Assembly: GCA_002470695.1 (NCBI GenBank)
Contig: DKNM01000123.1
Span: forward strand, 58,342-90,345
From: Candidatus Neomicrothrix sp. UBA7388
GTDB taxonomy: Bacteria > Actinomycetota > Acidimicrobiia > Acidimicrobiales > Poriferisodalaceae
Length of the DNA: 32,004 bases
Reading direction: 5' to 3'
Positions 17,081 through 25,204 of this stretch are shown here, one piece after another (position 1 is the first letter of the stretch; each line of letters starts with the position of its first letter). Below the pieces are notes generated by a model. That model had not been told where the DNA came from. It made no database searches and saw nothing but the letters and a program-made list of their open reading frames with translations. A program made the position numbers and the translations under genes.

Positions 17081-17980
17081 TTGGTTGCACCCACGATGGT
17101 GGACCACGACCGACCAAACCTCGCTCGGTTTTTGAAGTTCACTTTCCCCTACGTGGCAGTACACCTTGCGTGTCTCTTCGTGTTCGTAGTTGGCGTGAGT
17201 TGGTTCGCCGTAGCGGCCTCCATCGTGGTTTACCTCCTTCGAGGCGTTGGCATCACCGGCTTTTATCATCGAAAGTTCAGCCATCACGCCTTTAAAACCG
17301 GTCGGGTAGTCCAGTTCATAGGCGCTTGGTTAGGAGCAAGTGCCGCTCAGGGCGGTCCCTTGTGGTGGGTCGCCCATCACCGTCGTCACCACCGGGTGTC
17401 GGACCAAGAGGGAGATCTTCATTCACCCCTTGTTGAGGGATTTGGAATCGCTCATCACGGATGGCTAGCACGACCTTCAGCAGATCCAGCCCACCTTGAC
17501 GAAGTGAAGGATCTGTCAGTGTTTCCCGAACTCCGTTGGTTGGACCGCAACGCATGGATCCCGATTCTTGCAACCGCATTTGGCCTGTTTTTTATGGGAA
17601 TCGCAGTTGGGCGACTGTTGCCGTGGACAGGCACAGATGGCCCACAGCTCGTCATATGGGCTTTTTTTATTAACACCATCTTTATTTGGCATGTCACCTT
17701 CGCCGTTAATTCTGTCTGCCATAAGTGGGGCAAGAGACATCACAACACCAGCGATGACAGCCGAAACAATTGGCTTATTGGCATCGTGGGCTTAGGTGAA
17801 GGTTGGCATAACAATCATCACCGGTTCCCAGGGACCTCGAGGCACGGGTTTAAACGAACCCAACTCGACTTCACACATCTAGTGATAAGAAGCTTGGCGC
17901 GCCTAGGTTTGGCCCACGACTTGCATCCCGTGCCGAGTAGGTTGTGGCTAGGAGCCAAGCCATCAAGGTGGACTAGTTAA
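17081..17980 (+). CDS. Acyl-CoA / fatty-acid delta-9-type desaturase
   Basis: An integral-membrane di-iron desaturase of 299 residues that introduces a double bond into acyl chains. The three histidine boxes are present: HRKFSHH (63-69), HHRRHH (99-104) and HNNHH (243-247), the last in GEGWHNNHHRFPG. Hydrophobic segments at about 22-58 and 160-210 give the usual two pairs of membrane passes. ALRSN-type linkers and a fused cytochrome b5 are absent, so it uses a separate electron donor. AGGAGG at 17071-17076 supports TTG 17081; ATG 17096 is 19 bases from it and less likely. It is flanked by the tRNA terminator upstream and the SDR gene 85 bases downstream. Confidence 0.9.
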   Translation: MVAPTMVDHDRPNLARFLKFTFPYVAVHLACLFVFVVGVSWFAVAASIVVYLLRGVGITGFYHRKFSHHAFKTGRVVQFIGAWLGASAAQGGPLWWVAHHRRHHRVSDQEGDLHSPLVEGFGIAHHGWLARPSADPAHLDEVKDLSVFPELRWLDRNAWIPILATAFGLFFMGIAVGRLLPWTGTDGPQLVIWAFFINTIFIWHVTFAVNSVCHKWGKRHHNTSDDSRNNWLIGIVGLGEGWHNNHHRFPGTSRHGFKRTQLDFTHLVIRSLARLGLAHDLHPVPSRLWLGAKPSRWTS

Positions 17981-18065
17981 TCTCCTAAATTTGATCGCTT
18001 TCAGCGTGCGTTCTGCAACGTTGCTGTGACAGAGTTAGGGAATTCAATCGATAAGGAGTAAGTCA

Positions 18066-19025
18066 ATGGGTTTACTTGACGGACGTGTTGTATTAATCAC
18101 TGGCGCGGGACGCGGAATAGGACGTGAGCACGCTCTCCTTATGGCTTCGGAAGGAGCGAAGGTCGTTGTTAACGATCTTGGAGGCGGCGTGGATGGGTCA
18201 GGTGAAGACACCGGACCTGCTGAGCAAACGGCCCAAGAAATTCGTGACATGGGTGGCGAAGCTGTCGCTAACAATGACTCTGTGACTGATTGGGAAGGCT
18301 CCCAGCGGATGATTAATGCCGCTGTCGAAGCTTTCGGTGACCTTCACGTACTCGTCAACAACGCTGGAATTCTCAGAGATCGAGTTGTCGTAAACATGAC
18401 CGAAGGTGAATGGGACGCCGTCGTGGACGTGCACATGAAGGGCCACTTCTGCCCTACCCGTTGGGCTGCCGCCTACTGGCGAGAGCAAACTAAGGCTGGC
18501 GTAGAAGTCGATGCAGCTGTCGTAAATACCGCTTCGGGAGCAATGCTCGGCAATCTAGGTCAACTGAATTATTCAGGCGCTAAAGCAGGAATTGCGGCGA
18601 TGACCTTGGTTGCCGCAGGAGAGCTCGCAAGGTACGGCGTACGAGTTAATTGCTTGGCGCCGATTGCGCGAACCCGAATGACTCTTCAGACACCTGGCTT
18701 GGAAGAGGTCGTGGCTGCTCCAGAGGATCCATCTGACTTCGATCTGTATGACCCAGCAAATATAAGCCCACTCGTCGGCTACCTAGCTACTGAAGGGTGC
18801 CCATTCACGGGTGGTGTCTTTCACGTAGGCGGAAATGAAGTAGGTCTCTACGGGGGTTGGTCCCTCGCCGAGGAAGATATTCTGGCTACAGATGGGCGCT
18901 GGACGGTTGGCGACCTCCAAGCCAAAGCCCCTCGGCTATTGGATGGCAAAAGTAATTTGGCTTCTGTTACGACATCAATCGGAGATACTTTCAAGGGTTT
19001 CGGAAAGCGCGAACCCTCTCAATGA
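18066..19025 (+). CDS. Short-chain dehydrogenase/reductase
   Basis: An NAD(P)-dependent SDR of 319 residues, close in type to the dehydrogenase unit of peroxisomal multifunctional enzyme and of steroid/3-hydroxyacyl degradation. The cofactor motif TGAGRGIG is at residues 12-19, followed by VVVNDLGG, an acidic end of strand 2 that favours NAD. NNAG, a serine in NTASG, and the catalytic Y169-x3-K173 (YSGAK) follow. The 45-residue segment after the usual SDR core (SLAEEDILATDGRW onward) is a C-terminal extension common in this subgroup. AAGGAG at 18053-18058, seven bases before ATG 18066, supports the start. It converges on the phosphotransferase with only 9 bases between. Confidence 0.92.
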   Translation: MGLLDGRVVLITGAGRGIGREHALLMASEGAKVVVNDLGGGVDGSGEDTGPAEQTAQEIRDMGGEAVANNDSVTDWEGSQRMINAAVEAFGDLHVLVNNAGILRDRVVVNMTEGEWDAVVDVHMKGHFCPTRWAAAYWREQTKAGVEVDAAVVNTASGAMLGNLGQLNYSGAKAGIAAMTLVAAGELARYGVRVNCLAPIARTRMTLQTPGLEEVVAAPEDPSDFDLYDPANISPLVGYLATEGCPFTGGVFHVGGNEVGLYGGWSLAEEDILATDGRWTVGDLQAKAPRLLDGKSNLASVTTSIGDTFKGFGKREPSQ

Positions 19026-19034
19026 GGACGCCCG

Positions 19035-20135
19035 CTACCAACCTTCGAGGAATCTGCCGCTGTCCGCATCCAGCGCGGCTGTAAATAGGCGCGTCAGCAT
19101 AGCTTCGAAAAGCGTTCGACTTACCTCATCGGGCGTTTCGATGCTTGACAGATTATTCGCGAGCATCCCCATCCACCAGAGGTGGGCTTTTGCGTAGTCG
19201 TCTTGAACAGATTTAGTAGCTGCTGCGCTGACGCCGCAATCGACCAAAGTGTCGCTGTACAACTGGATTAATTCGGACTCAAGTTCACGGCGGAGATTGA
19301 TTTCAAGGTTAGTTGCGACAAAAAATGAGAGATCGGTGGCGCCGCCACTAAACATCGCCGTTTGCCAATCGATAATTGTCACCTTTCCCGTTTGCTCAAA
19401 AAGCATGTTCGCAAGACGGTAGTCAGCATGAGTAATCGTCAGTGGCTTCGACAACACGTCGCTTCGCCAGCTGCTCAGAAGCGGTACAAACTGATCGAGC
19501 CAATCCAAAGTTTGATTCGGAAGCAGATTCCCGAAACGGGAAAGAAAATTAGGAAGAGAGGCTTCTATCGCTCGAGCTAAACCTTCGACAACCCCAGGTC
19601 CATCAATACCTGGAACCCAATCCAGGCCCGGAGGGCGGCGCTCACCCCAAAAGGGTGCGTGCAGTTGCGCTAACGCCTCAACAGCGGCCCGGGCTTGATC
19701 CGGTGACGCCCCCGCTATCTGATCGCCCGGGTTCGCTCCATCAAGGAAATCTAGAATCAAAATGGCTTTTTGATCTTCTAAAAAATTCGCCCGACAGGAT
19801 GGCACTGGCGTTGTTATTAAGGGTGCTAAGCGGTCATAGAAGTGCGCCTCTCGAGCCCATACGTTCAACATCTCACCGACTGCTCGCCCCCCTGGATCGA
19901 GAGTTGGCATTTTCACTACGAAACTATTTGGGAGCTCAATCTTGTCGTCACTCCAAGTGACCTCAATGTGCGCAAGTCGACCTAGAAAAGCACTATCAGC
20001 GGCTAGGACCTCTGCAGTTACCTCTGCGACTTCTGCCCCTGGATTGGCTCGAGCGAAGCCACCGTCCTGAAACAAAAAACTAAGCTGCTTTTCAGTCAGC
20101 TCTGTGGGGTCACTCGGGAAATCAAGAATAGACAC
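19035..20135 (-). CDS. Kinase-fold phosphotransferase (APH/EcKL-like)
   Basis: A 366-residue protein of the aminoglycoside-phosphotransferase/ecdysteroid-kinase-like clan, expected to phosphorylate a small hydroxylated or acyl-CoA-related molecule. The ATP-binding lysine is probably K75 (SFVVKMP). The catalytic loop is THADYRLANMLF with H236, D238 and N243, and the metal-binding aspartate is D256 in IIDWQTA. The C-terminal helical lobe is complete. The start is GTG at 20135, which shares one base with the TAG stop of the upstream alpha/beta hydrolase (TAGTG), so the two are one coupled operon. Members near SDR and acyl-CoA genes are common in actinobacteria. Drug resistance should not be assumed. 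Confidence 0.85.
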   Translation of the reverse strand: MSILDFPSDPTELTEKQLSFLFQDGGFARANPGAEVAEVTAEVLAADSAFLGRLAHIEVTWSDDKIELPNSFVVKMPTLDPGGRAVGEMLNVWAREAHFYDRLAPLITTPVPSCRANFLEDQKAILILDFLDGANPGDQIAGASPDQARAAVEALAQLHAPFWGERRPPGLDWVPGIDGPGVVEGLARAIEASLPNFLSRFGNLLPNQTLDWLDQFVPLLSSWRSDVLSKPLTITHADYRLANMLFEQTGKVTIIDWQTAMFSGGATDLSFFVATNLEINLRRELESELIQLYSDTLVDCGVSAAATKSVQDDYAKAHLWWMGMLANNLSSIETPDEVSRTLFEAMLTRLFTAALDADSGRFLEGW

Positions 20136-20833
20136 TATCCGTGTTCCCGGAATTTCTCAGGTATCCACTCTTGCAGCCTCGCCTCAATCTGCTCAGCGGC
20201 TTCTGCCAGCAAATGTCCAACGCCTGGTAAGGGCACCAACTCCCCTCCGCCGATTACCATCCTCACTAATTCGCTTGCCTGTAGAGGCAGTATTTCGTCT
20301 TTGTCGCCATGAAACAGAATCACTGGTACTTGGCTCGCAAGATCCTCGGCAGGTTCGCATCCTGCAGATTGAGTGGCCAAGGTAACGACGCCAGCGCAGT
20401 GTTCTTGAAGAATTACCGCAGCTTGGAGTGCAGGCGCTCCGCCGAAGGAATGACCCATGGTGATAAAGGTCTTTGCTCCACTTCTAGTCGCTAGATCTGC
20501 GGCGGCCAGAAGGTCGTGGACGCATTTATCGGAGTCGTTTGGCACCCGATAGCCGACGCGAATCAATCCGTAGCCATCAGCGCCAAGCGTAACTCCGAGC
20601 TTTTGATACAGGGCGTCGGCTGGACCGAGAACCCCACCCATCGCTCCACCGCAAGCGATTACGACTTGGTCAGCTTCGGGTGGACCGTGCCAGAAGAGGG
20701 TTAACAATCCGTCCATGGTGTAAACCTCAATATGGCGCAGATCATCGGTCAACATTGTTTCCACCGCCGCAAGGGTGCGAAGCTGCTCAAGCGGGGTTGG
20801 TGGTGGTCCATTCTCGTTCGTTGGGTTTGACAC
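20135..20833 (-). CDS. Alpha/beta hydrolase (dienelactone-hydrolase/esterase-like)
   Basis: A predicted cytosolic hydrolase of about 232 residues. The nucleophile is the serine of MGHSFGG, the acid probably the Asp in HGDKDEILP, and the base the His in GVGHLL. The oxyanion region is ACGGAMGG. This arrangement and length fit the small dienelactone-hydrolase-like group. The start is uncertain: GTG at 20833 has AAGGA nine bases ahead. TTG at 20890 would add 19 residues of no evident domain and has no ribosome site. It is the first gene of a two-gene reverse operon with the phosphotransferase and diverges from the tRNA genes. The substrate is unknown. Confidence 0.8.
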   Translation of the reverse strand: MSNPTNENGPPPTPLEQLRTLAAVETMLTDDLRHIEVYTMDGLLTLFWHGPPEADQVVIACGGAMGGVLGPADALYQKLGVTLGADGYGLIRVGYRVPNDSDKCVHDLLAAADLATRSGAKTFITMGHSFGGAPALQAAVILQEHCAGVVTLATQSAGCEPAEDLASQVPVILFHGDKDEILPLQASELVRMVIGGGELVPLPGVGHLLAEAAEQIEARLQEWIPEKFREHG

Positions 20834-20949
20834 AGTTATCGGTCCTTGACGCTCTGACTGAAGCTTGAGTTGTAGTTCACGATCCGTCAAATGGTTTTAC
20901 GAAACTGCATAACGCGCATTTGCTTTCGCTACGATCAAAGATCTGACCT

Positions 20950-21020
20950 GGCGGGGTGGCCGAGTGGTTAGGCAGCGGCCTGCAAAGCCGTGTACGCCGG
21001 TTCGATTCCGGTCCCCGCCT
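20950..21020 (+). tRNA. tRNA-Cys (GCA)
   Basis: A 71-base cloverleaf: acceptor GGCGGGG pairs with CCCCGCC at 21013-21019, anticodon loop CTGCAAA carries GCA at 20982-20984, and the T arm has GGTTCGATTCC. The discriminator is T21020. CCA is not encoded. Confidence 0.97.
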
Positions 21021-21072
21021 CAAAGCGCCGGATACCTATGAGCAGGAATGTGCTGCTAGGTTACGGATATTA

Positions 21073-21146
21073 GGGCGATTGGCGCAGTTGGTTAGCGCGC
21101 TTGCATGACACGCAAGAGGTCACAGGTTCAACTCCTGTATCGCCCA
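21073..21146 (+). tRNA. tRNA-Val (GAC)
   Basis: A 74-base cloverleaf: acceptor GGGCGAT pairs with ATCGCCC at 21139-21145. Anticodon stem CTTGC/GCAAG encloses loop ATGACAC with anticodon GAC at 21107-21109, and the T arm has AGGTTCAACTCCT. The discriminator is A21146 and CCA is not encoded. It lies 52 bases after tRNA-Cys on the same strand, probably cotranscribed. Confidence 0.97.
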
Positions 21147-21205
21147 CAACTGTTACGAATCCGGCCGTCATATCTGGGCAAGTGAACCGGTCGGCGAAGA
21201 GTGCA

Positions 21206-21231
21206 CGCTAAAGCTTCTTTGTTGTTTAGCG
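21206..21231 (+). terminator. Possible terminator of the tRNA-Cys/tRNA-Val unit
   Basis: A perfect 7-bp inverted repeat CGCTAAA/TTTAGCG with a 12-base loop is followed by GTTTCTT. It lies 59 bases after tRNA-Val. The stem is AT-rich, so this is only a weak candidate. Confidence 0.35.
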
Positions 21232-21258
21232 GTTTCTTAGTGAAGTATCTTCGGGCGG

Positions 21259-21351
21259 GTGAAAATAGCTGGATGGCATTGGACATGGTATGTGCCACTG
21301 TTACTAGTGATTCTTGGAACTCTTATTAGTTGTCTCGGTCTAGCTGATTGA
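21259..21351 (+). CDS. Candidate 30-residue tryptophan-rich membrane peptide
   Basis: In the 368-base gap between tRNA-Val and the clostripain gene, a GTG at 21259 opens a 30-codon frame. It encodes a Trp/Tyr-rich N-terminus (GWHWTWYVP), one hydrophobic segment and ILGTLISCLG near the end. The last part is reminiscent of the small CydX subunit of cytochrome bd oxidase (ILGTLLAC), but no cydAB is in the window and the ribosome site is poor (GGGCGG directly before the start). It may equally be chance. Nothing else in the gap is supportable beyond the hairpin at 21206-21231. Confidence 0.22.
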   Translation: MKIAGWHWTWYVPLLLVILGTLISCLGLAD

Positions 21352-21514
21352 CATCTGTGAGTGAAAGCTTTGGCCTGGCGTTTTGCCATAGTGACTGCTC
21401 GTTGACCCCGATGATGAGAAGCTTGAAGCTGTAGTCATATTGGCCGGCGCTTCTTCTATTTTGAACTTTGTTGATTGGTTTGACAAGTTTGGAAATGCGA
21501 GAGATTCTCTTGCC

Positions 21515-23683
21515 GTGGGCATCTTAAAAAATATTCTCTCTCCTCTAAATCGCGGGCGAAAAGCTCTTAAGACTTTGGGTTCATCGCTTTTGATCTCGCT
21601 GCTGTTCGTATCAGCGGCATGTGGCGGCGGAACGTCGACATCGGAATCAAGCGATCTAAACGATAGATCCTCGGCTTCGTCCGATGAGACTTCGAGCGCC
21701 CCAGAAGACGGGACTACCAATCAGAACGACGATGAAGAAACCTCATCTGACCTACAAGCGGAGCTGCCTTCAAGTAGTGGCGGTAACGGTGACGGTGATT
21801 CATGGACGATCTTGATTTACATCATGGGTGACACAGACCTAGAAGCAGCGGCCCTTTATGACCTTCTGGAATTACAAGATGCTGAGCTCGGTGAAAACAC
21901 AAACGTTATGGCAATCGTTGATCGGTCTGACCGCACTGATGAAGAAAATGGTTACTCCGGAGGGGACGTCTTAGAGTTAGGAAACTTTTCGGATACAAGA
22001 CTCTTGGTGTTCACCGCTGACGGGTTAAATGTGGCGGAAGCGGCCGATGGTGGGCCTAGTTTCGGCGAGTTGAATCTTGGCGACCCTTCTGTGCTCGCGG
22101 AGTTTATAAAACTTGGCCTCGACGAGTTTCCGGCCGATAAAACAGCTCTTTTCCTCTGGGATCACGGAGCTGGCTGGCCCGGCATGGGACCCGATGAAAC
22201 CGATGGGTACGACGTCTTGACTCTGGGTGAAATGCGTGACGGGATTGAAGTCGGTCTTGAAGCAGCTGGCGTTGAAAAGTTCGACATCATCGGAATGGAT
22301 GCCTGTTTGATGGCCTCCTACGAAGTAGCTCACGCTGTCAGCGGACTGACCGATTACCTGTTGGCCTCTGAAGAACTTGAGCCAGGCCACGGCTGGGATT
22401 ACCGATCTCTCTCAATATTGTCTGATCAGGCGGAGGTAGAGCCGCTCGAACTCGGTAGGGCAATCGCAGATGGCTTCGAAAACCAGGCTAAAGAATATGA
22501 AAGAGCTTCAGATATCACCCTGTCCCTGCTAGATATGGCCCATTTCGATGACTTCACGGATGTTTTCAGAGACATTTTGGTTGATGCATCGGACGAAATT
22601 GGTCTGATTGGTGCAGAAGTCCGAAATGCAAGCACGAAAGTTCCGGCATACGGGAAAATGCCTAACCCAGAAAACTCGAGTCATCACATTGACTTAGGAG
22701 CATTCGTAGCCGAATGGTATGACTGGAACCCTGAGCGACTAGCTCAATTCGAAGAATCTTTAGAGAAGTTAGTGGCCTATAAAATTGCGGGGCCAAAGCA
22801 CCAAAAGAGCACTGGTCTTTCGATCTTCTTCCCGGCTGAGTCTTCTTACGTAGAAGAGTCACTTCCGTACTATCGCAATCTCACCCAACAAACCGACATC
22901 GATTTTACGCAGTGGTCCAACTTTCTTGATGAGTACCTGACAGCTGGCGAGCAAATTCAAACGGCGAGCTATCCGATAATTGATCAAGATTCTGTCGTAA
23001 ATGATTTCGATAGCGAAACTTCCGAAGACATTATGATCAGTGGGTTTCTGGAACCCGGAACCTATGACAACGTAGCTGAAGTCATAATGTATTACGGAGT
23101 AATAGACCCAGCGGATGACACCCTCTACTACATCGGTGAAGAATACGGCGCCTTTGATGCAGAAACCGGCGAATTCGGGGCTGTGTACGACTTTTCAATC
23201 CTTTCAATCAGTGACGGCGAAGACGAAATATACGCATACGCTGATCTGTGGTGGGAATACGACGAAGAAACAAATGAGGAGCTGCTCTTCATTGACGTGC
23301 CCCTAACTTACGTCCCGCCTGATGAAGTAGACACCGACGATCCACCTCACGAGGTGGTCCTCTCGCTTGGCGTCAGCTTTGGCGAAGGCGAAGGCGAAAT
23401 CTTTAGCGAAATCTTTTACCAGGTCGACGAATACGGACAATGGAGTGAGGCGACGCTGAATCCGGATGGCTACCTCAATCCCTTAGTTCAGATGTGGGAT
23501 GAGGAAGCTCAAGATGTTTACTGGGTCGACTCCAGTGAGGACACCTGGCTATGGGCGGACCCCGCCGTCTTGCAGTACCAGTTCTCAGCACTGCCCTCTG
23601 AAACGAACGTCATGATAGATATTGAAGTCTTAGATTTCGGTGGTAACTCAGATTGGACATCGCTCAACCTGTCTTCGCCTTAG
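21515..23683 (+). CDS. Clostripain-family (C11) cysteine peptidase, lipoprotein
   Basis: A large cell-envelope cysteine peptidase, about 722 residues. The N-terminus has a basic region (NRGRKALK), a hydrophobic stretch LLISLLFV and the lipobox VSAAC (Cys at residue 36), so it should be exported and lipid-anchored. About 60 residues of Ser/Asp/Glu/Thr-rich linker follow. The C11 peptidase domain begins at WTILIYIMGDTDLE. The catalytic His is in LWDHGAGWPG (H217) and the Cys in GMDACLMASYEVA (C264). The domain is followed by about 240 residues of very acidic beta-like sequence without a recognised domain. C11 enzymes cleave after arginine or lysine. GTG 21515 is chosen for signal-peptide length; TTG 21440 and 21461 are in frame. 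The whole mature protein is strongly acidic. Confidence 0.88.
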   Translation: MGILKNILSPLNRGRKALKTLGSSLLISLLFVSAACGGGTSTSESSDLNDRSSASSDETSSAPEDGTTNQNDDEETSSDLQAELPSSSGGNGDGDSWTILIYIMGDTDLEAAALYDLLELQDAELGENTNVMAIVDRSDRTDEENGYSGGDVLELGNFSDTRLLVFTADGLNVAEAADGGPSFGELNLGDPSVLAEFIKLGLDEFPADKTALFLWDHGAGWPGMGPDETDGYDVLTLGEMRDGIEVGLEAAGVEKFDIIGMDACLMASYEVAHAVSGLTDYLLASEELEPGHGWDYRSLSILSDQAEVEPLELGRAIADGFENQAKEYERASDITLSLLDMAHFDDFTDVFRDILVDASDEIGLIGAEVRNASTKVPAYGKMPNPENSSHHIDLGAFVAEWYDWNPERLAQFEESLEKLVAYKIAGPKHQKSTGLSIFFPAESSYVEESLPYYRNLTQQTDIDFTQWSNFLDEYLTAGEQIQTASYPIIDQDSVVNDFDSETSEDIMISGFLEPGTYDNVAEVIMYYGVIDPADDTLYYIGEEYGAFDAETGEFGAVYDFSILSISDGEDEIYAYADLWWEYDEETNEELLFIDVPLTYVPPDEVDTDDPPHEVVLSLGVSFGEGEGEIFSEIFYQVDEYGQWSEATLNPDGYLNPLVQMWDEEAQDVYWVDSSEDTWLWADPAVLQYQFSALPSETNVMIDIEVLDFGGNSDWTSLNLSSP

Positions 23684-23700
23684 AACCTTAAGGGATCTAA

Positions 23701-23741
23701 GCTGGGGGTAGTGTTTGAGTCGCCCCAGCAACGGTCGCTGG
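23701..23741 (+). terminator. Hairpins after the clostripain gene
   Basis: GCTGGGG (23701-23707) pairs perfectly with CCCCAGC (23723-23729). The overlapping CCAGC/GCTGG (23725-23741) is an alternative stem. They start 17 bases after the stop, but no T-run follows, so termination is plausible, not certain. Confidence 0.35.
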
Positions 23742-23821
23742 TCATTTGAGCACTAGAAGTACCATCGTCGTGCCGTGTCAGTAGTTAGTAAGACTAGCTA
23801 TCGACTCTCTGCAACTCTGAG

Positions 23822-23852
23822 TTGATGTCATACCAAGAGCGATAGTTACAAT
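23822..23852 (+). promoter_or_regulatory. Putative promoter of the alpha/beta hydrolase gene
   Basis: TTGATG (23822-23827) and TACAAT (23847-23852) with a 19-base spacer lie 32 bases before the GTG start. They would give a leader of about 25 bases containing the GGAGG site at 23876-23880. Confidence 0.35.
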
Positions 23853-23884
23853 CGCTTCATTCATCTGTAACTTTTGGAGGCGTC

Positions 23885-24745
23885 GTGCGTTTAGGAATAT
23901 TGCAACTAAATGATGTAAGGCTTGCTTTTGAATACAGGGAGGGCCGTGGAGTCCCGTTGGTTTTCATGGGTGGAGTGACGTCAACTACTGAGACTTGGCA
24001 CCCTGTCGTTGAGGGCCTTGAAACTGACCGACCGATTTACCTAGTTGACCACAGGGGGCACGGTCGATCCTCGCATGTGGCAAACGGCGACTACTCGAAT
24101 TGGGTGGGCCAAGTTTCTGACACTTGTGCATTCTTAGAACGAGTGAGTGGCCGGAGCGTTTTGATAGGTCATTCGCAGGGCGGAATACAAACTTTCTACG
24201 CTGCGGGGATAAAGCCTGAGCTCGTAACTGGGTTGTTTGTAGAAGACATGTCTCCTTATTTCGTCGCTCACAAAAGACACGTTGGCAATGCTTTTATCGA
24301 AGCCTTGACAAAGATCGGTGGAGAGTTACGTGAGGCGTTAGCTGGCGATGAACAGGGTTCAAAGATGGCTGCGAGAATTGCTGCCATTTCTCTTGGTGGC
24401 GGAATGACGTTCGGAGATGTTAGATCCGATGACCAGTTGCAAATCATGGCCGACGGCGTTTTGCAAATGGACCCAAACATTTTCGATAACTTCTTCGCCG
24501 CTGATTCCCTCCCGCCCTATGAACTGAATGAAGCGGTCAGTGCTATCCAATGCCCTGTTCATTTCGCTCACGGAATCCCTGAACTCGGCAGCTTATTCGT
24601 TGAAGATGATTTGGACGATTTACGCGCAAAAGGTCTGGATGCAACTTCAACCAAGTTTGAGGGAGTGGGTCACAGCGTCCACTTCGATGCCCTCGAGCCT
24701 TTTGTGCGAGATCTCTCAGCTTTCCTAGAACGAATTGATCGATAA
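23885..24745 (+). CDS. Alpha/beta-fold hydrolase
   Basis: A 286-residue hydrolase of the esterase/epoxide-hydrolase-like branch. The HG-type oxyanion position is FMGGVTSTTETW, DHRGHGRS precedes the nucleophile S97 in GHSQGG, and the base His is in EGVGHSVHFD. The usual acidic triad member sits in a changed context: where HGxxD is common, this protein reads HGIPELGS, so a Glu or a nearby Asp must serve. The start is GTG 23885 with GGAGG four bases ahead. It stands alone between the clostripain gene and a reverse small gene. The substrate is unknown. Confidence 0.87.
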   Translation: MRLGILQLNDVRLAFEYREGRGVPLVFMGGVTSTTETWHPVVEGLETDRPIYLVDHRGHGRSSHVANGDYSNWVGQVSDTCAFLERVSGRSVLIGHSQGGIQTFYAAGIKPELVTGLFVEDMSPYFVAHKRHVGNAFIEALTKIGGELREALAGDEQGSKMAARIAAISLGGGMTFGDVRSDDQLQIMADGVLQMDPNIFDNFFAADSLPPYELNEAVSAIQCPVHFAHGIPELGSLFVEDDLDDLRAKGLDATSTKFEGVGHSVHFDALEPFVRDLSAFLERIDR

Positions 24746-24768
24746 TAAAGGCACTGCAAAAATGCAAA

Positions 24769-24796
24769 AGACTCAAGCGAGGACACGCAAGAGTCT
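24769..24796 (-). terminator. Terminator of the small CxxCH gene
   Basis: AGACTC/GAGTCT outer stem, a symmetric AA/AA internal loop, GCG/CGC inner stem and a six-base loop. Read on the reverse strand it is followed by TTTTGCATTTTT, a good terminator tail. It lies 35 bases past the stop of the reverse gene and 23 bases past the forward hydrolase stop. Confidence 0.6.
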
Positions 24797-24831
24797 CAAG
24801 TTAGATTAACGGCAGCTATTTGCTTGAAGTT

Positions 24832-24999
24832 TTAACAATTGTGGCCGACTAAAGATTTTTCGCAATCCTCTGATAGGTCTTCATCAGAGATATAGGCCTT
24901 TAGTGTGCCATCCCAGTGAACCGACGTATGGCATGAGATGCAAGGGTGGCTAGTTCGGTATTGTCGAATCATTCCGCTTGCATGATGTTTGTGAGCCAT
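24832..24999 (-). CDS. 55-residue Cys/His-rich protein with CxxCH motif, unknown function
   Basis: A short gene with very strong signals: AAGGAGG (25006-25012) six bases before the ATG, the best ribosome site seen in the window, and a terminator 35 bases after TAA. The protein has a His-rich start (AHKHH), then SHPCISCHTSVHWDGT with C20-x2-C23-H24, followed by an acidic stretch with C46 and a C-terminal GHNC. Seven histidines and four cysteines in 55 residues point to metal binding. CxxCH is also the covalent heme motif, but no signal peptide is present, so cytoplasmic zinc or another metal seems likelier than cytochrome c. No family is recognised. An antisense start at another frame was not favoured. 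Confidence 0.72.
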   Translation of the reverse strand: MAHKHHASGMIRQYRTSHPCISCHTSVHWDGTLKAYISDEDLSEDCEKSLVGHNC

Positions 25000-25005
25000 T
25001 TGTTA

Positions 25006-25012
25006 CCTCCTT
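25006..25012 (-). promoter_or_regulatory. Strong Shine-Dalgarno of the small CxxCH gene
   Basis: On the reverse strand the bases read AAGGAGG inside AAAGGAGGTAA, complementary to the 16S rRNA tail, with a six-base spacer to the ATG at 24999. This is the main evidence that the 55-codon frame is translated. Confidence 0.7.
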
Positions 25013-25204
25013 TCCTCTTTCTTTGTATCAAGGCGGAGAGACATCCGAAACGCTCGTAACTGAACGTTAACGAGAACTAATCCTGTCATTCATAGAAATT
25101 TCTTTCACCGAACTGCATTGGAAGAGGCCTTTACGGTGATCGAGTTTCGAATGCTTAATGGGTCGACAGGTAAGCACTTCGCATCGTATTGCCTGAAACC
25201 TTTT

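Noticed and set aside
16739..17117. Reverse frames over tRNA-Gly reading like GFEPATSTL and DDRIRTGDLNL proteins
   Set aside because: These are the well-known false proteins produced by reading tRNA genes antisense; the tRNA explains the sequence.
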